Origin: Pedobacter africanus
GTDB lineage: Bacteria; Bacteroidota; Bacteroidia; Sphingobacteriales; Sphingobacteriaceae
Length of the DNA stretch: 64,000 nt
Assembly: GCF_900176535.1 (NCBI RefSeq)
Contig: NZ_FWXT01000001.1
Span: 868,001-932,000, forward strand
Direction of reading: 5' to 3'
Position numbers and translations under genes: made by a program. The number at the start of each line of letters is the position of its first letter. Position 1 is the stretch's first letter. Shown here piece by piece: positions 27,001 to 36,188 of this stretch. The notes below the pieces were generated by a model that made no database searches, was not told where the DNA came from, and worked only from the letters and a program-made list of their open reading frames with translations.

Positions 27001-27035
27001 TTTATATATAATGCTTTGTTATTTTTTATTCTTAT

Positions 27036-28328
27036 TTAAAGCTTCACCTTTTCCATTTTAGGTGCCAGCAGGTGTATAACCAGCCATGCGACCAGGAAAG
27101 AGCAGCCGCAAACCAGAAAAATGATATTATACCCGGCCACTATGTTTCCTGCCCCTTTATAAAAGTCGAGGACAAAACCAATGAACATCGGGAACAACAC
27201 GCCCCCTATTGCACCGGCCATTCCTCCTAAACCTACTACGGAGCTTACGGCCTTTTTAGGGAACATGTCTGAAACGATGGTAAAAATATTGGCACTCCAG
27301 GCTTGGTTTGCGGCAACTGATAAGCTGATGAGCGCAATTACAAACCACATGTTGGTGGTATAGCGTGTGGCCATTACCGGCACTACACAAACCGCGGCAA
27401 CCATTAACGCAGCTTTCCGAGCTTTATAAACTGGCCAGCCCTTTTTGATAAGCCAGGAAGAAAGGTACCCGCCACCTATACTACCAATCATGGTACCGGT
27501 ATACACGATAACAAGCGGCAAGCTTGGTTTCTTAAGGTCCAGGTGAAAATAGGTAGCAAAATAGGAAGGCAGCCAGAACAGGAAAAAATACCAGATTGGA
27601 TCTGTAAAAAATTTTCCCGCTATAAATGCCCAGGTTTGCTTAAGGCCCAGTAGCTTTTTCCAGGTTACCGTACTGGTATCATTGTCCTCTCCCGCTTCAT
27701 CTTCGTCACTGTTGATGTACTTGAGTTCTGCGGGGCTTAGTTTCTTTTGTTTAACAGGAATTTCATAAAAAGATACCCAGGCGGCCAGCCATATAAAGCC
27801 CAGGGCACCGGTAACAATGAAGGCCATCTGCCATCCATATACCGATAGTATCCAGGGCACCAGAATAGGTGCCACGCAGGCACCAATGTTAGAGCCTGAA
27901 TCAAAAATACCTACAGCCAGGGCACGTTCTTTTTTAGGGAACCATTCGGCAACTGTTTTAACACCCGCAGGGTAATTGCCCGATTCGCCAATGCCAAGCA
28001 GCGCACGCATGGCACCAAAACCAAAAGTTGTCCTTACTGCCGCATGCAGCATGGCTGCAATGCTCCATACCGTAACTGATATGGTATAGCCCAATTTTGT
28101 ACCGATCTTATCAATTACCTTTCCATAAAGTAACTGTCCAAGGGCATAACAGGCAGTAAAAGCCATTACAATATGGCTATAATCAGTTTCTGTCCAGTTG
28201 AATGTTTTTTCCAGTCCGGGCTTTAAAAGCCCAAGGATCTGCCTGTCCAGGTAATTGATGGTTGTAGCGGCAAAAAGCATAAAGCAAATGAACCACCTGT
28301 AGTTTCCGGTTTTTGTTGCGCTGATCAT
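27036..28328 (-). CDS. MFS transporter, ACS (hexuronate) type
   Basis: It is a 12-helix permease of the anion:cation symporter group, which includes hexuronate transporters (ExuT). Signs are INYLDRQILGLLKPGLEKTFNWTETDYSHIVMAFTACYALGQLLYGKVIDKIG at the start (given in parts here: NYLDRQILG, FTACYALGQ) and GIGESGNYPAGVKTVAEWFPKKERALAVGIFDSG in helix 4. In this cluster a hexuronate substrate matches the GH28 and GH105 enzymes. It overlaps the isomerase gene by 4 bp. Confidence 0.88.
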   Translation of the reverse strand: MISATKTGNYRWFICFMLFAATTINYLDRQILGLLKPGLEKTFNWTETDYSHIVMAFTACYALGQLLYGKVIDKIGTKLGYTISVTVWSIAAMLHAAVRTTFGFGAMRALLGIGESGNYPAGVKTVAEWFPKKERALAVGIFDSGSNIGACVAPILVPWILSVYGWQMAFIVTGALGFIWLAAWVSFYEIPVKQKKLSPAELKYINSDEDEAGEDNDTSTVTWKKLLGLKQTWAFIAGKFFTDPIWYFFLFWLPSYFATYFHLDLKKPSLPLVIVYTGTMIGSIGGGYLSSWLIKKGWPVYKARKAALMVAAVCVVPVMATRYTTNMWFVIALISLSVAANQAWSANIFTIVSDMFPKKAVSSVVGLGGMAGAIGGVLFPMFIGFVLDFYKGAGNIVAGYNIIFLVCGCSFLVAWLVIHLLAPKMEKVKL

Positions 28329-29125
28329 AATTGGTTTGGCTGGTATCTTTTTTTTAAAAGGTTCATGATATATAAGTTATTCTCCCATTGCTGGCTGGCC
28401 GGCTGGTTAGGGGGCATATAAGGCGCAGGGCCGAATTCAGGAGTAATGGTCAGTACTTTATTTTGATGTTTTTCAATCACTTTATCCCAGCAATTCAAAT
28501 GAAACGCCAGAGCTTCAGCACACTCAGGAAGCGAGGGATTTACCACCTGTGGCCCTTGTGCATGGCCCACACGGGCATGGATATGTGTAGTATGCGCAAT
28601 AGCCAGGTCAACCGCCTCCCGCTGGTCTTCCAGCAGGCTTTCAGATACAACACACCAATGCGAGACATCAAGCGCAAGCTGCAATTCAGGTCGTTTTTCC
28701 AGATAAGGCTGGGTTACATGTGCAGCATAGGCAAAACGGCCACGGTGAGTTTCATGTACAATCTTAATGCCTGTATCCTGGGTAACGGTATCTGCAACAT
28801 TCAGCAAACTGCTGTTTTGCGCTGTGTTAAAAAAATCCTTACCGGTATGTGAGTTGATGAACAGAGGCTTTAAGGCAGCCAGTTCGCGTAACCTTTTTTC
28901 ATAATTTTCCCGGTGCAGGTCAACAATTGCATCTGTTGTTTCCCAATGCTGTGCAATAAACTTCAGTCCGTATTGATCCAGTCCTTCCATAAACTCGCTC
29001 CTTTCTGCTTCTACAGGCAGGTCAGTCTCTATTCCCTGGTAGCCACAGGAGACTATCCTGCTAAAAAAATCTTTCCAGCTGCCTTTTTTTTGTCCCCATG
29101 TTGTGCAAAAGTAAAGTATACTCAT
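28325..29125 (-). CDS. Sugar phosphate isomerase/epimerase (TIM barrel)
   Basis: This belongs to the xylose-isomerase-like/AP endonuclease family 2 barrel proteins, which often isomerise or epimerise sugars. Seen are GYQGIETDLPVEAERSEF near residue 30, FINSHTGKDFF near 90, VHETHRGRFAYAAH near 130 and LALDVSHWCV near 160, with the Glu, Asp and His residues that bind metal in this family. The length (266) is typical. It begins the transcribed part of the glycan operon, preceded by a region with tandem ACTGGTA repeats. Confidence 0.84.
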   Translation of the reverse strand: MSILYFCTTWGQKKGSWKDFFSRIVSCGYQGIETDLPVEAERSEFMEGLDQYGLKFIAQHWETTDAIVDLHRENYEKRLRELAALKPLFINSHTGKDFFNTAQNSSLLNVADTVTQDTGIKIVHETHRGRFAYAAHVTQPYLEKRPELQLALDVSHWCVVSESLLEDQREAVDLAIAHTTHIHARVGHAQGPQVVNPSLPECAEALAFHLNCWDKVIEKHQNKVLTITPEFGPAPYMPPNQPASQQWENNLYIMNLLKKRYQPNQL

Positions 29126-29200
29126 AAGCGCGTATTTTGATTGCCCTCAAATAATAAAGGAAGGAATTATCCCTAACACCGCCCCTTATTCAAAACATAA

Positions 29201-29220
29201 ACTGGTATATACTGGTACAT
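29201..29220. promoter_or_regulatory. Tandem operator-like repeats (ACTGGTAYAT)
   Basis: Two adjacent 10-bp units, ACTGGTATAT and ACTGGTACAT, lie between the isomerase gene and the dioxygenase gene. Such repeated half sites upstream of a sugar operon suit a dimeric regulator such as the nearby GntR (31123-32139). The link to that regulator is inferred from distance only. Confidence 0.45.
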
Positions 29221-29279
29221 AAATATAAACAACATATTTATCAGTTCCAAACAGGACCTGAATTTTAACATTCAGGACT

Positions 29280-30083
29280 TTAACTTTTAAAGTCGTCGTT
29301 TTTCACTTTGCGGTCCCCTGCATTGTTCTTTCCATGGTCAAAGCCACGTTCACGCTCGTATCTGATCATTTCGGCAGGCCTGAAATTCAGGATAAAGGCC
29401 CTTCTGTTGGTTCCAGTGGAATTTCCCCTGCTGTAATGTAAAGTACGTCCCTGATGAAAGGTACAGGACCCCGGCTTCAGTTCTATATATACTCCTTCAT
29501 CTTCAGTGGCATCGCAGGTTAATGCACCACCTTCCTTGCCTGCAAAACGGTGCGGTCTCACCTCCTTTAAATTGGACCCTGGTACAAACCACATGCATCC
29601 ATTATCCAGGGTAGCTTCATCTAAAGCCAGCCAGCAGCTTGCTGCCCGCTTATCCGGTACATTTAACCAGTAAGCTTCATCCTGATGCCAGGGAGTAATG
29701 GTATTGGAATATGGGGCTTTATTGATCAGCATGTCGAAATCCATTTCTGAGTCTTCGCCAATCAGTTCCCGGCTAATGGCCAGTGCCCGCTGGTGATAAG
29801 GCATGTGTACCAGTTCTTCTACAAAATCACTCGGCCACATGATCTGGGTAATGTTTTCCTTCGTCTTACTGCTGCCCAACCCATCCCCCAGGTCAGACCG
29901 ATTGGCCCCCACATCTATTTTTTCCGAAAGGAAATCATTATAAATAGACTTATAATGCTCAACTTCCTCGGGTGTGATGATGTTTTCAACGATCAGGTAC
30001 CCATTGGCATTAAAAAAAGCTACCTGATCGGCAGATAGATATGATCTTTCCATTGGCTTACATTTGGTTTTATAATCCGGCAT
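29280..30083 (-). CDS. Phytanoyl-CoA dioxygenase family protein
   Basis: It is a Fe(II)/2-oxoglutarate-dependent oxygenase. The metal-binding HxD is seen in TPWHQDEAYW near residue 135 and the distal His in TFHQGRTLHYSRG near 210; Arg for 2-oxoglutarate follows in TNRRAFILNF. An in-frame ATG at 30053 opens the conserved MERSYLSADQVAFFNANGYLIVEN, so that start is also plausible. It is divergent from the AraC gene and outside the tight part of the glycan operon. Its small-molecule substrate is not known. Confidence 0.85.
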   Translation of the reverse strand: MPDYKTKCKPMERSYLSADQVAFFNANGYLIVENIITPEEVEHYKSIYNDFLSEKIDVGANRSDLGDGLGSSKTKENITQIMWPSDFVEELVHMPYHQRALAISRELIGEDSEMDFDMLINKAPYSNTITPWHQDEAYWLNVPDKRAASCWLALDEATLDNGCMWFVPGSNLKEVRPHRFAGKEGGALTCDATEDEGVYIELKPGSCTFHQGRTLHYSRGNSTGTNRRAFILNFRPAEMIRYERERGFDHGKNNAGDRKVKNDDFKS

Positions 30084-30184
30084 CCAGAACCGTCCCCGTA
30101 TTTGATTTACTGAATTATTTTATCAAATTTAACCTTTGAGCTGCTGCATAACTTTCAATTTAGTACGAACATACAATTTTATAC

Positions 30185-31057
30185 ATGTCAGATTTTGATA
30201 CCCGCTCCACTACAGAAAGGAGCATTATAAATTTCGGCAAGTTTGACCTTGAAGGAAAAGTAAAACTGGGCCGGTATTCTTATAAACATGTCCATGGCAA
30301 ACTGGAAACTCATTTTCATGACGGGATGATGGAGATCTGCTATTGTGATAAAGGCATGCAGGTATATGAAGTGGAAGGCAAGGAATACCAGCTAAAGGGC
30401 GGGGACGTTTTCATCACCTTTCCTAATGAACCACATGGCACAGCAAGGCACCCTGAAGAAAAAGGTACTTTGTACTGGCTCATTATTCAGATCCCTGAAA
30501 AAGAAAGCTTCCTTCACTACAGCGACAAAGAGTCGGCTGTTTTTACAACAGAACTTATGGGTATAAAGGAGCGCCACTTTAAAGGAGCGGAAAGCATGAA
30601 AAAAATGCTGGACCAGATTTTTGCACTTCATGATGAGCCTATACAACAACCTTTGCACAAACTCCAGGTACTGAACCTGATCAGCAACTTTTTGCTGACT
30701 GTAATTGAATACTCAGGAAAGAAGGTGATCAGAACGCAGTCAGACCGCATCGCAGACATTAAGAACTACATTCACAGCAATATTTATCAGAACCTGCCCA
30801 TAGAAGTGCTGGCAAAGGAATTATACATGTCTGATTCCCATTTTAAAAGCTGGTTTAAAAAGGAGTTCGGGATGCCACCTGTTGACTATATCCTTCGTAC
30901 TAAAGTAGAAGAGGGAAAAAAACTATTGTTATTGCCAGATGGGGAATCAGTAACCGCCATTGCATTTAAACTCAACTTCTCTTCTTCACAGTACTTCGCT
31001 ACTGTGTTTAAAAAATATACCGGAATAAGCCCTGCTGAATTCAGGCAGCGCAGCTAA
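30185..31057 (+). CDS. AraC family transcriptional regulator
   Basis: An N-terminal cupin domain (KLETHFHDGMMEICYCDKGMQVYEV, residues 35-110) binds a ligand, and the C-terminal AraC helix-turn-helix pair (about 185-290, LPIEVLAKELYMSDSHFKSWFKKEFGMPPVDYI and ITAIAFKLNFSSSQYFATVFKKYTGISPAEFRQ-like) binds DNA. It is divergent from the dioxygenase and the glycan operon, so it likely regulates that region. The ligand is unknown. Confidence 0.9.
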   Translation: MSDFDTRSTTERSIINFGKFDLEGKVKLGRYSYKHVHGKLETHFHDGMMEICYCDKGMQVYEVEGKEYQLKGGDVFITFPNEPHGTARHPEEKGTLYWLIIQIPEKESFLHYSDKESAVFTTELMGIKERHFKGAESMKKMLDQIFALHDEPIQQPLHKLQVLNLISNFLLTVIEYSGKKVIRTQSDRIADIKNYIHSNIYQNLPIEVLAKELYMSDSHFKSWFKKEFGMPPVDYILRTKVEEGKKLLLLPDGESVTAIAFKLNFSSSQYFATVFKKYTGISPAEFRQRS

Positions 31058-31091
31058 AAACTTAATACTATAATTTAATAGAATTATGGCC

Positions 31092-31099
31092 TATTTTTG
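31092..31099 (+). promoter_or_regulatory. Candidate -7 box (TATTTTTG) for the GntR gene
   Basis: TATTTTTG fits TAnnTTTG and lies 23 bp before the ATG at 31123. An out-of-frame ATG at 31109 follows it (MNKEDGQH), which may affect translation. Confidence 0.45.
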
Positions 31100-31122
31100 T
31101 GAGAGAAAAATGAACAAAGAAG

Positions 31123-32139
31123 ATGGGCAACACTAACGCTGCAATCATAAAAATTGATAATGCCCTGGCGCTGCCATTGTATAAACAGATCGTGGTTTCG
31201 GTTTATGACGCAATTGCCGATGGCCGGTTGAAGAACGGCGATATACTCCCCTCTGTAAATTCGATTGCAGCAATGCATTCACTGGCCAGAGGTTCAATAT
31301 TTAAAGCCTATAACGAGTTAAAAACAGCGGGAATTATTGATTCCACACCCGGAAAGGGGTATTTTGTAACCAGCACGAATGTTCAGTCCAAGAAAAACAT
31401 TTTCCTGCTATTGAGTACATTTAATCCTTACCGTGAAGTATTGTACAATGCTTTTATTGAACAGATCAGGAACCAGGCCACAGTAGACCTGTATTTTCAT
31501 CACCATAACATCAGTGTTTTTGAAACGCTCATTAAAAACCATGCAGCCTATTACAATACATTTGTGATCATGCCCGAGATCAATAAAAAAACTGATGGGA
31601 TATTAAAGCAGCTCGATCCCAAAAAACTCTATATACTCGATTCGGGCCTGAATGAGTTTGGAAGTGAATATCCCTGTGTGTGCCAGAACTATGAAAAGGA
31701 TATCTCTGGAATATTGAAAGGGCATTTTGAGCGGCTGAAAAAATATAAACGCATCATTTTATTGTTTCCGGATAACATCAAAACAGAAGGCGTTGTAAAT
31801 GGCTTCAAGGCAGTATTTAAAAAAACAGATTTTCCGGCTGAGGTAATACGAAATACCCAGGAATATGAGCTGACGCAGTTTGACTGCTGTATTATTATGG
31901 ATGACATAGACCTGGTGAAGCTCATGCGCTCGGCAAGAAAAAACAAATGGAAACTTGGCACAGACATAGGCATTCTTTCCTATAACGAAACCCCACTTAA
32001 AAGCATCATTGCAGATGGAATTACCACCATCACTACAGATTTTGAGCAAATGGGCAAATCAATGGCAGAAATGGTCATTAAGAGCAAACCAAAACGGATT
32101 GAAAATCCTTTTCTGATGATAGACAGGAAATCTTTTTAA
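31123..32139 (+). CDS. GntR family transcriptional regulator with LacI-like sensor domain
   Basis: Residues 1-75 form the winged helix of GntR regulators (LPLYKQIVVSVYDAIADGRLKNGDILPSVNSIAA). The rest is a periplasmic-binding-protein-like sensor (KKNIFLLLSTFNPYREVLYNAFIEQIRNQ, and IGILSYNETPLKSIIADGITTITTDFEQMG near the end), as in LacI-type regulators. It is typical of Bacteroidota carbohydrate loci. It follows the AraC gene by 65 bp and may act at the tandem ACTGGTA sites near 29201. Confidence 0.88.
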   Translation: MGNTNAAIIKIDNALALPLYKQIVVSVYDAIADGRLKNGDILPSVNSIAAMHSLARGSIFKAYNELKTAGIIDSTPGKGYFVTSTNVQSKKNIFLLLSTFNPYREVLYNAFIEQIRNQATVDLYFHHHNISVFETLIKNHAAYYNTFVIMPEINKKTDGILKQLDPKKLYILDSGLNEFGSEYPCVCQNYEKDISGILKGHFERLKKYKRIILLFPDNIKTEGVVNGFKAVFKKTDFPAEVIRNTQEYELTQFDCCIIMDDIDLVKLMRSARKNKWKLGTDIGILSYNETPLKSIIADGITTITTDFEQMGKSMAEMVIKSKPKRIENPFLMIDRKSF

Positions 32140-32145
32140 CAGGCT

Positions 32146-32463
32146 TTACCTTGTTTCGTACATATCGATCAGCTTGGCCTGCAGGTGCATCATTTCCCTT
32201 TCTATGCTCTTGATCTTTTCTTTCAGCCTGCTGTTTTCCTGAAGCATCAGTTCATCTGCATTCTGACCAGGCAGTAAGGAACTGGCCTTTACACCCAAAA
32301 CCGTTGCTACCTGCATTAACCTTGTGATGTTGATGTCTGTAATTTCGCATTCAATTTTACTATATGCAGGAACAGAAATTTCCAGCATACCTGCCATTTC
32401 TTTTTGTGCCCATTTTTTCTGGCGCCTTAGCATTTTAATCTTTTTACCAGTACTCTCGTTCAT
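32146..32463 (-). CDS. XRE-family helix-turn-helix protein
   Basis: A 105-residue regulator with an N-terminal Cro/C1-type helix-turn-helix (residues 5-60: IKMLRRQKKWAQKEMAGMLEISVPAYSKIECEITDINITRL) and a C-terminal coiled-coil (ENSRLKEKIKSIEREMMHLQAKL). It converges with the GntR gene with a 6-bp gap. Its target is not apparent; a phage or toxin partner is not next to it. Confidence 0.85.
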   Translation of the reverse strand: MNESTGKKIKMLRRQKKWAQKEMAGMLEISVPAYSKIECEITDINITRLMQVATVLGVKASSLLPGQNADELMLQENSRLKEKIKSIEREMMHLQAKLIDMYETR

Positions 32464-32655
32464 TTCCTTGGTTTTATTATCCCTAGAGTTAGTTTAGTTT
32501 GCTTCGAAGATAATTATGTTAAACCAAGATAGGCCTGTTCACTTTATTCATTTGGTTCAGCATTTCCGAAAGCGTAAAAAATCAAAATTTCATGCAGAGA
32601 ATAGCTATCTTGGTAAAAAATAATTAAAATTTAAACGCTTATTCTTCTTTCAACA

Positions 32656-33615
32656 ATGCTAAAGAAATTATGGGTATTCGGCGCGTTGATCTGTGTATTG
32701 CAACAGGTAAATGCACAAAAAAAACAGGATGTTTATTATTATAAAAATAATGGACAGCTGGTGTCTGATAAAGACAGTGCTGATTTTATCAGGATTATTC
32801 AGGAGCCAGACAGTGGCGAGACCAATTTCAATCTGATAGAAATTTACCCTGACGGCAAGAAAAAAGCCATAGGCAAAGTTTCTTCGGTGTTATTTTCAAT
32901 GCCTGTCTATGAGGGTCAGTATTTATCCTACCATAAGAATGGAAAAAAAGAAAGCACCCTTTTCTATGAGCGGAACAATTTAACAGGTCAGGCTTACTAC
33001 TTTTTTGAGAATGGCACATTGCGACAAATCATTGAGCATAAAAAATCCGAAACAAATGGGCCTGCAAAGATATTGGTCAATTATCAAGCCGATTCCCTGG
33101 GCCATGTAATGGTAAAAGACGGAAATGGGCATGTATTAGAACATACCTCATCTTTTAATGGAGCTACTATAGAAGGTGATTATAAAGACGGCTTTAAACA
33201 GGGTACCTGGATCATGAAAGCCGATATGGGAGATAAAGGGTACAAAGAGCAATACGAAAGTGGCCAATTCATTTCTGGCGAAAGTGAGGAGAACGGGGTC
33301 AGATACAGCTATTCAGCAATTGAAAGCTTACCAATACCCAAAGGTGGCATGCAAAGATTTTACTCCTATCTGAAAGGGACAATGAAGTACCCGGCAGACG
33401 CCAGAAAGAACAACATTCAAGGAAAGGTATATATCAGTTTCGTTGTTGACAAAGATGGCTCGCTGGATGACATTAAAGTAGAACGTAAATTATACCCTTC
33501 AATGGATGCAGAAGCGCTAAGGATAATAAGGCTTTCGGGAAAATGGATGCCTGGCATGCAGCATGGCTTTCCGGTTAGGGTAAAATACAGCATTCCTATC
33601 TCATTTTCGCTGTAA
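32656..33615 (+). CDS. Secreted TonB C-terminal domain protein with MORN-like repeats
   Basis: A signal peptide (ending VNAQ) is followed by repeats of the pattern seen in MORN/toxin-type repeat proteins (YHKNGKKESTLFYE, YFFENGTLRQI, GDYKDGFKQGTW) and, at the C-terminus, a TonB domain (YPADARKNNIQGKVYISFVVDKDGSLDDIKV, PGMQHGFPVRVKY). There is no N-terminal membrane anchor besides the signal peptide, so it is not a normal TonB energy transducer. The role is unknown; it may sit in the periplasm or be secreted. Confidence 0.75.
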   Translation: MLKKLWVFGALICVLQQVNAQKKQDVYYYKNNGQLVSDKDSADFIRIIQEPDSGETNFNLIEIYPDGKKKAIGKVSSVLFSMPVYEGQYLSYHKNGKKESTLFYERNNLTGQAYYFFENGTLRQIIEHKKSETNGPAKILVNYQADSLGHVMVKDGNGHVLEHTSSFNGATIEGDYKDGFKQGTWIMKADMGDKGYKEQYESGQFISGESEENGVRYSYSAIESLPIPKGGMQRFYSYLKGTMKYPADARKNNIQGKVYISFVVDKDGSLDDIKVERKLYPSMDAEALRIIRLSGKWMPGMQHGFPVRVKYSIPISFSL

Positions 33616-33628
33616 ACCCCTACTGGTT

Positions 33629-36004
33629 TCAGGGCCTTAACTCATAAAATAAAGACTTCTGATTCCGGATAACTTCTACTTTATAGACACCGTTTTGCGA
33701 TACAGGGACCTTCAACAGCCCATCCACATCTTTCACTGCTTTTGAGTTGACAGAAACGATGACATCGTCTTTTAAAATGCCGCTTCTAACAACAGGGCTA
33801 CCATGGGGCACATCCAGTACCAATACCCCGACCTCACCTGCCAGGCCATATGCAGACATCTCACCCTGCCCTAGGATATTCCTTACACTACTGCCCAACC
33901 AGGCATAAATGGCTGAACTTCGGCCGTATGTTTTCGCTTGCGGAACCGGCTTTGGAAGTTCTGGGCTCCGCGCCAGTTTTCTTAACGCAGGGCTTACTAC
34001 ACCAAAGCCTGTCATCGGAAAATTTCTGAAGCCCGTTTTCAATGCAGGTGAATCTTCCCTCACACGGTAATCTCCTTTTCCCGGATCAACAAACAGTGCA
34101 TTTCCCATCAAGGAATGCTGATCCTGTCCGCTTTGCTGCTGAAGTTCTGCCGCAGCTGCAGACATTGCTCCTGTATAATGGTAAAAATTAGAATCTATCT
34201 GGTTACCCCAAACCTTCGGCATGCCAATAGGCTTATAGGAAGTAAAAACTATGTTTCGCTTAAAAACATCATTGCTGTTCTGGTACCATACATGGGGGTG
34301 AAAAGAATTATTTACCATGATATTATTTTCTACTACCCTGTTATAACCTTCCCGGTTTTTTAACCCTCCGTTTAAGCAAAGATTGTTCTGAATGAGGTAA
34401 TTTGTTGAGCCGTCATCAAGGTCTATATCCCAGCCATGGTCGCATCTCCAGCGGTTATTCCGGATGATAACGGTTTTAACAGCTTCCAGAAATGGCAGTT
34501 CCGGTCTTTCTTTAACCCAGCTGTCTACTTCTTTACGGTTTGGTCGCCAAAAACGGTCTCTCCCCCAGGAATTGAACGAACCATGATCACCCGTTTCCAT
34601 TACCGTATTAAAAACATCATTCCATTCTATCAAATGCCCGCCCCATGCACCGCTTCCAATATTAATTCCTGCCCTGGGCACGTCATAAATAGAACAATGC
34701 CTAACGGTGATCTGCTGCGCCATTTCTATCTGAACCCCTGCCGTTTGTTTTTCTACCCGGCCCGATTCATGGATCAGGCAGTCTTCTACCAGGCAATTTG
34801 CAGGGTAATTTACCGTTTTTGGACCAGCTTCTTTTTCCATTGTAGTCAGTTCCTGTACCTGGTTATATTCAAACAGCGGGTTACGTACGGCTTTGGGATC
34901 ACCTACAAAAGCCACCCCGCTTGATCCCGCCTTATCAATATGGCAACCGGTAATTTTTATCCGCCGGCTGTAGTTGTTTACAAATATGGCATTGCCTCCA
35001 GCCTGGTCTAAAACACAATTTGTAATTCCGCAATCTTCAGCACCATTTATCAAAAACATGCCCCCACGATAAATGGTCCAGTCGCTCCGCAACAGGGGTT
35101 CCTTATTTTCCATGAAACTACGGGCCGAATGTTTAAAGGTTATTCCCCTAAACTGCAAAAATTTAACCGGATGCTGTTCATTGCCGTTCAGCTCTACCAA
35201 GTGCTTTAAACGTACAGTCTCAATCAGGGCGGTCTTTAAATCCAATCCTTTTTCCGGATAAAAATACAGTTCATTTTTCTGCTGGTCCAAATACCATTCG
35301 CCGGGAGCATCCAGCTCTTCAAATATATTTTCAACATATCTTCGTTCGGGGTCCATCCCCATTTGCCTGTTGTTTTGCCAGCCTCCGGTATAAGCTATAT
35401 TCCCCGAACTGTCCTTTCCTGTAATCAGGTAATGATAATCTCCCCACATGGCTTTATGCATGGCGTGGATATACCCTCCTGCCGGCTTATTCCACCTGCC
35501 AGCCCGTTCTTTACTGAATGCATCGGCAGCAAAGCCGTTATAATACTTTGCCTTCAGGTCAAAATTAGGGTACCTGGCCATATGCTGCCTTTTTCCATTG
35601 ATAAAAAGCTGGTCCGATTGCAAACCTGCCGGAACTCCAGCTTTAAAGATCCCCTGCTTATACGCTGTCCATTGAAGCCGCAGGCGCTGTCCGCCACTAA
35701 TTACCGGGACCTCATTTTTGTAAGCCGTGAATGTAACTGGCTTACCCAAAGCTCCGGAATACTGAGCGGTAAATACCAATGTTTGCGGCAGATAATAAGT
35801 GCCGCCGCGTAAATAGAAGGTGATGGCTTCCGCGCCCTTAATCTTTACAATTTCCTTTTTGGCCCTTTCAAATGTGGCAAAAGGCAGTTTAAATGTACCT
35901 GGATTTTTATCATTGCCCAAAGGCGAAATGTAAAAATCAGCAGCTTTAGCCTGAAAGACAAACCCTGTAAACAATACAGTGCATAGGAGTAGCTTTATGT
36001 TCAT
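33629..36004 (-). CDS. Secreted right-handed beta-helix protein with C-terminal PDZ domain
   Basis: The signal peptide ends KAA. YISPLGNDKNPGTFKLPFATFERA then opens the beta-helix that continues for about 620 residues with many short N/G-rich turns (NAIFVNNYSRRIKITGCHIDKAG, NCLVEDCLIHESGRVE). Residues about 715-791 form a PDZ domain (GVLVLDVPHGSPVVRSGILKDDVIVSVN). Beta-helices of this type are common in polysaccharide lyases and glycosidases, but the catalytic residues cannot be assigned. The PDZ fusion is uncommon for such enzymes. It stands alone. Confidence 0.75.
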   Translation of the reverse strand: MNIKLLLCTVLFTGFVFQAKAADFYISPLGNDKNPGTFKLPFATFERAKKEIVKIKGAEAITFYLRGGTYYLPQTLVFTAQYSGALGKPVTFTAYKNEVPVISGGQRLRLQWTAYKQGIFKAGVPAGLQSDQLFINGKRQHMARYPNFDLKAKYYNGFAADAFSKERAGRWNKPAGGYIHAMHKAMWGDYHYLITGKDSSGNIAYTGGWQNNRQMGMDPERRYVENIFEELDAPGEWYLDQQKNELYFYPEKGLDLKTALIETVRLKHLVELNGNEQHPVKFLQFRGITFKHSARSFMENKEPLLRSDWTIYRGGMFLINGAEDCGITNCVLDQAGGNAIFVNNYSRRIKITGCHIDKAGSSGVAFVGDPKAVRNPLFEYNQVQELTTMEKEAGPKTVNYPANCLVEDCLIHESGRVEKQTAGVQIEMAQQITVRHCSIYDVPRAGINIGSGAWGGHLIEWNDVFNTVMETGDHGSFNSWGRDRFWRPNRKEVDSWVKERPELPFLEAVKTVIIRNNRWRCDHGWDIDLDDGSTNYLIQNNLCLNGGLKNREGYNRVVENNIMVNNSFHPHVWYQNSNDVFKRNIVFTSYKPIGMPKVWGNQIDSNFYHYTGAMSAAAAELQQQSGQDQHSLMGNALFVDPGKGDYRVREDSPALKTGFRNFPMTGFGVVSPALRKLARSPELPKPVPQAKTYGRSSAIYAWLGSSVRNILGQGEMSAYGLAGEVGVLVLDVPHGSPVVRSGILKDDVIVSVNSKAVKDVDGLLKVPVSQNGVYKVEVIRNQKSLFYELRP

Positions 36005-36188
36005 ATCTGGTAAATGAACTGGAAAATTACCACCTTATTGCTAAGCTTTCTTTCATAATTTTGGCCTAACATTCAGCGTTTTTGGCAGATTTTATACCCG
36101 CTGTTATCGGACTAAAAACCGGGTTAAGCTTATCCTTCAAAATTAGAAGAGGACATGAGGCAATATCTGTTGGAGGTTAGAGGAGTTC

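Noticed and set aside
33616..33628. Short gap between convergent genes as a terminator
   Set aside because: Too short and without a clear stem.
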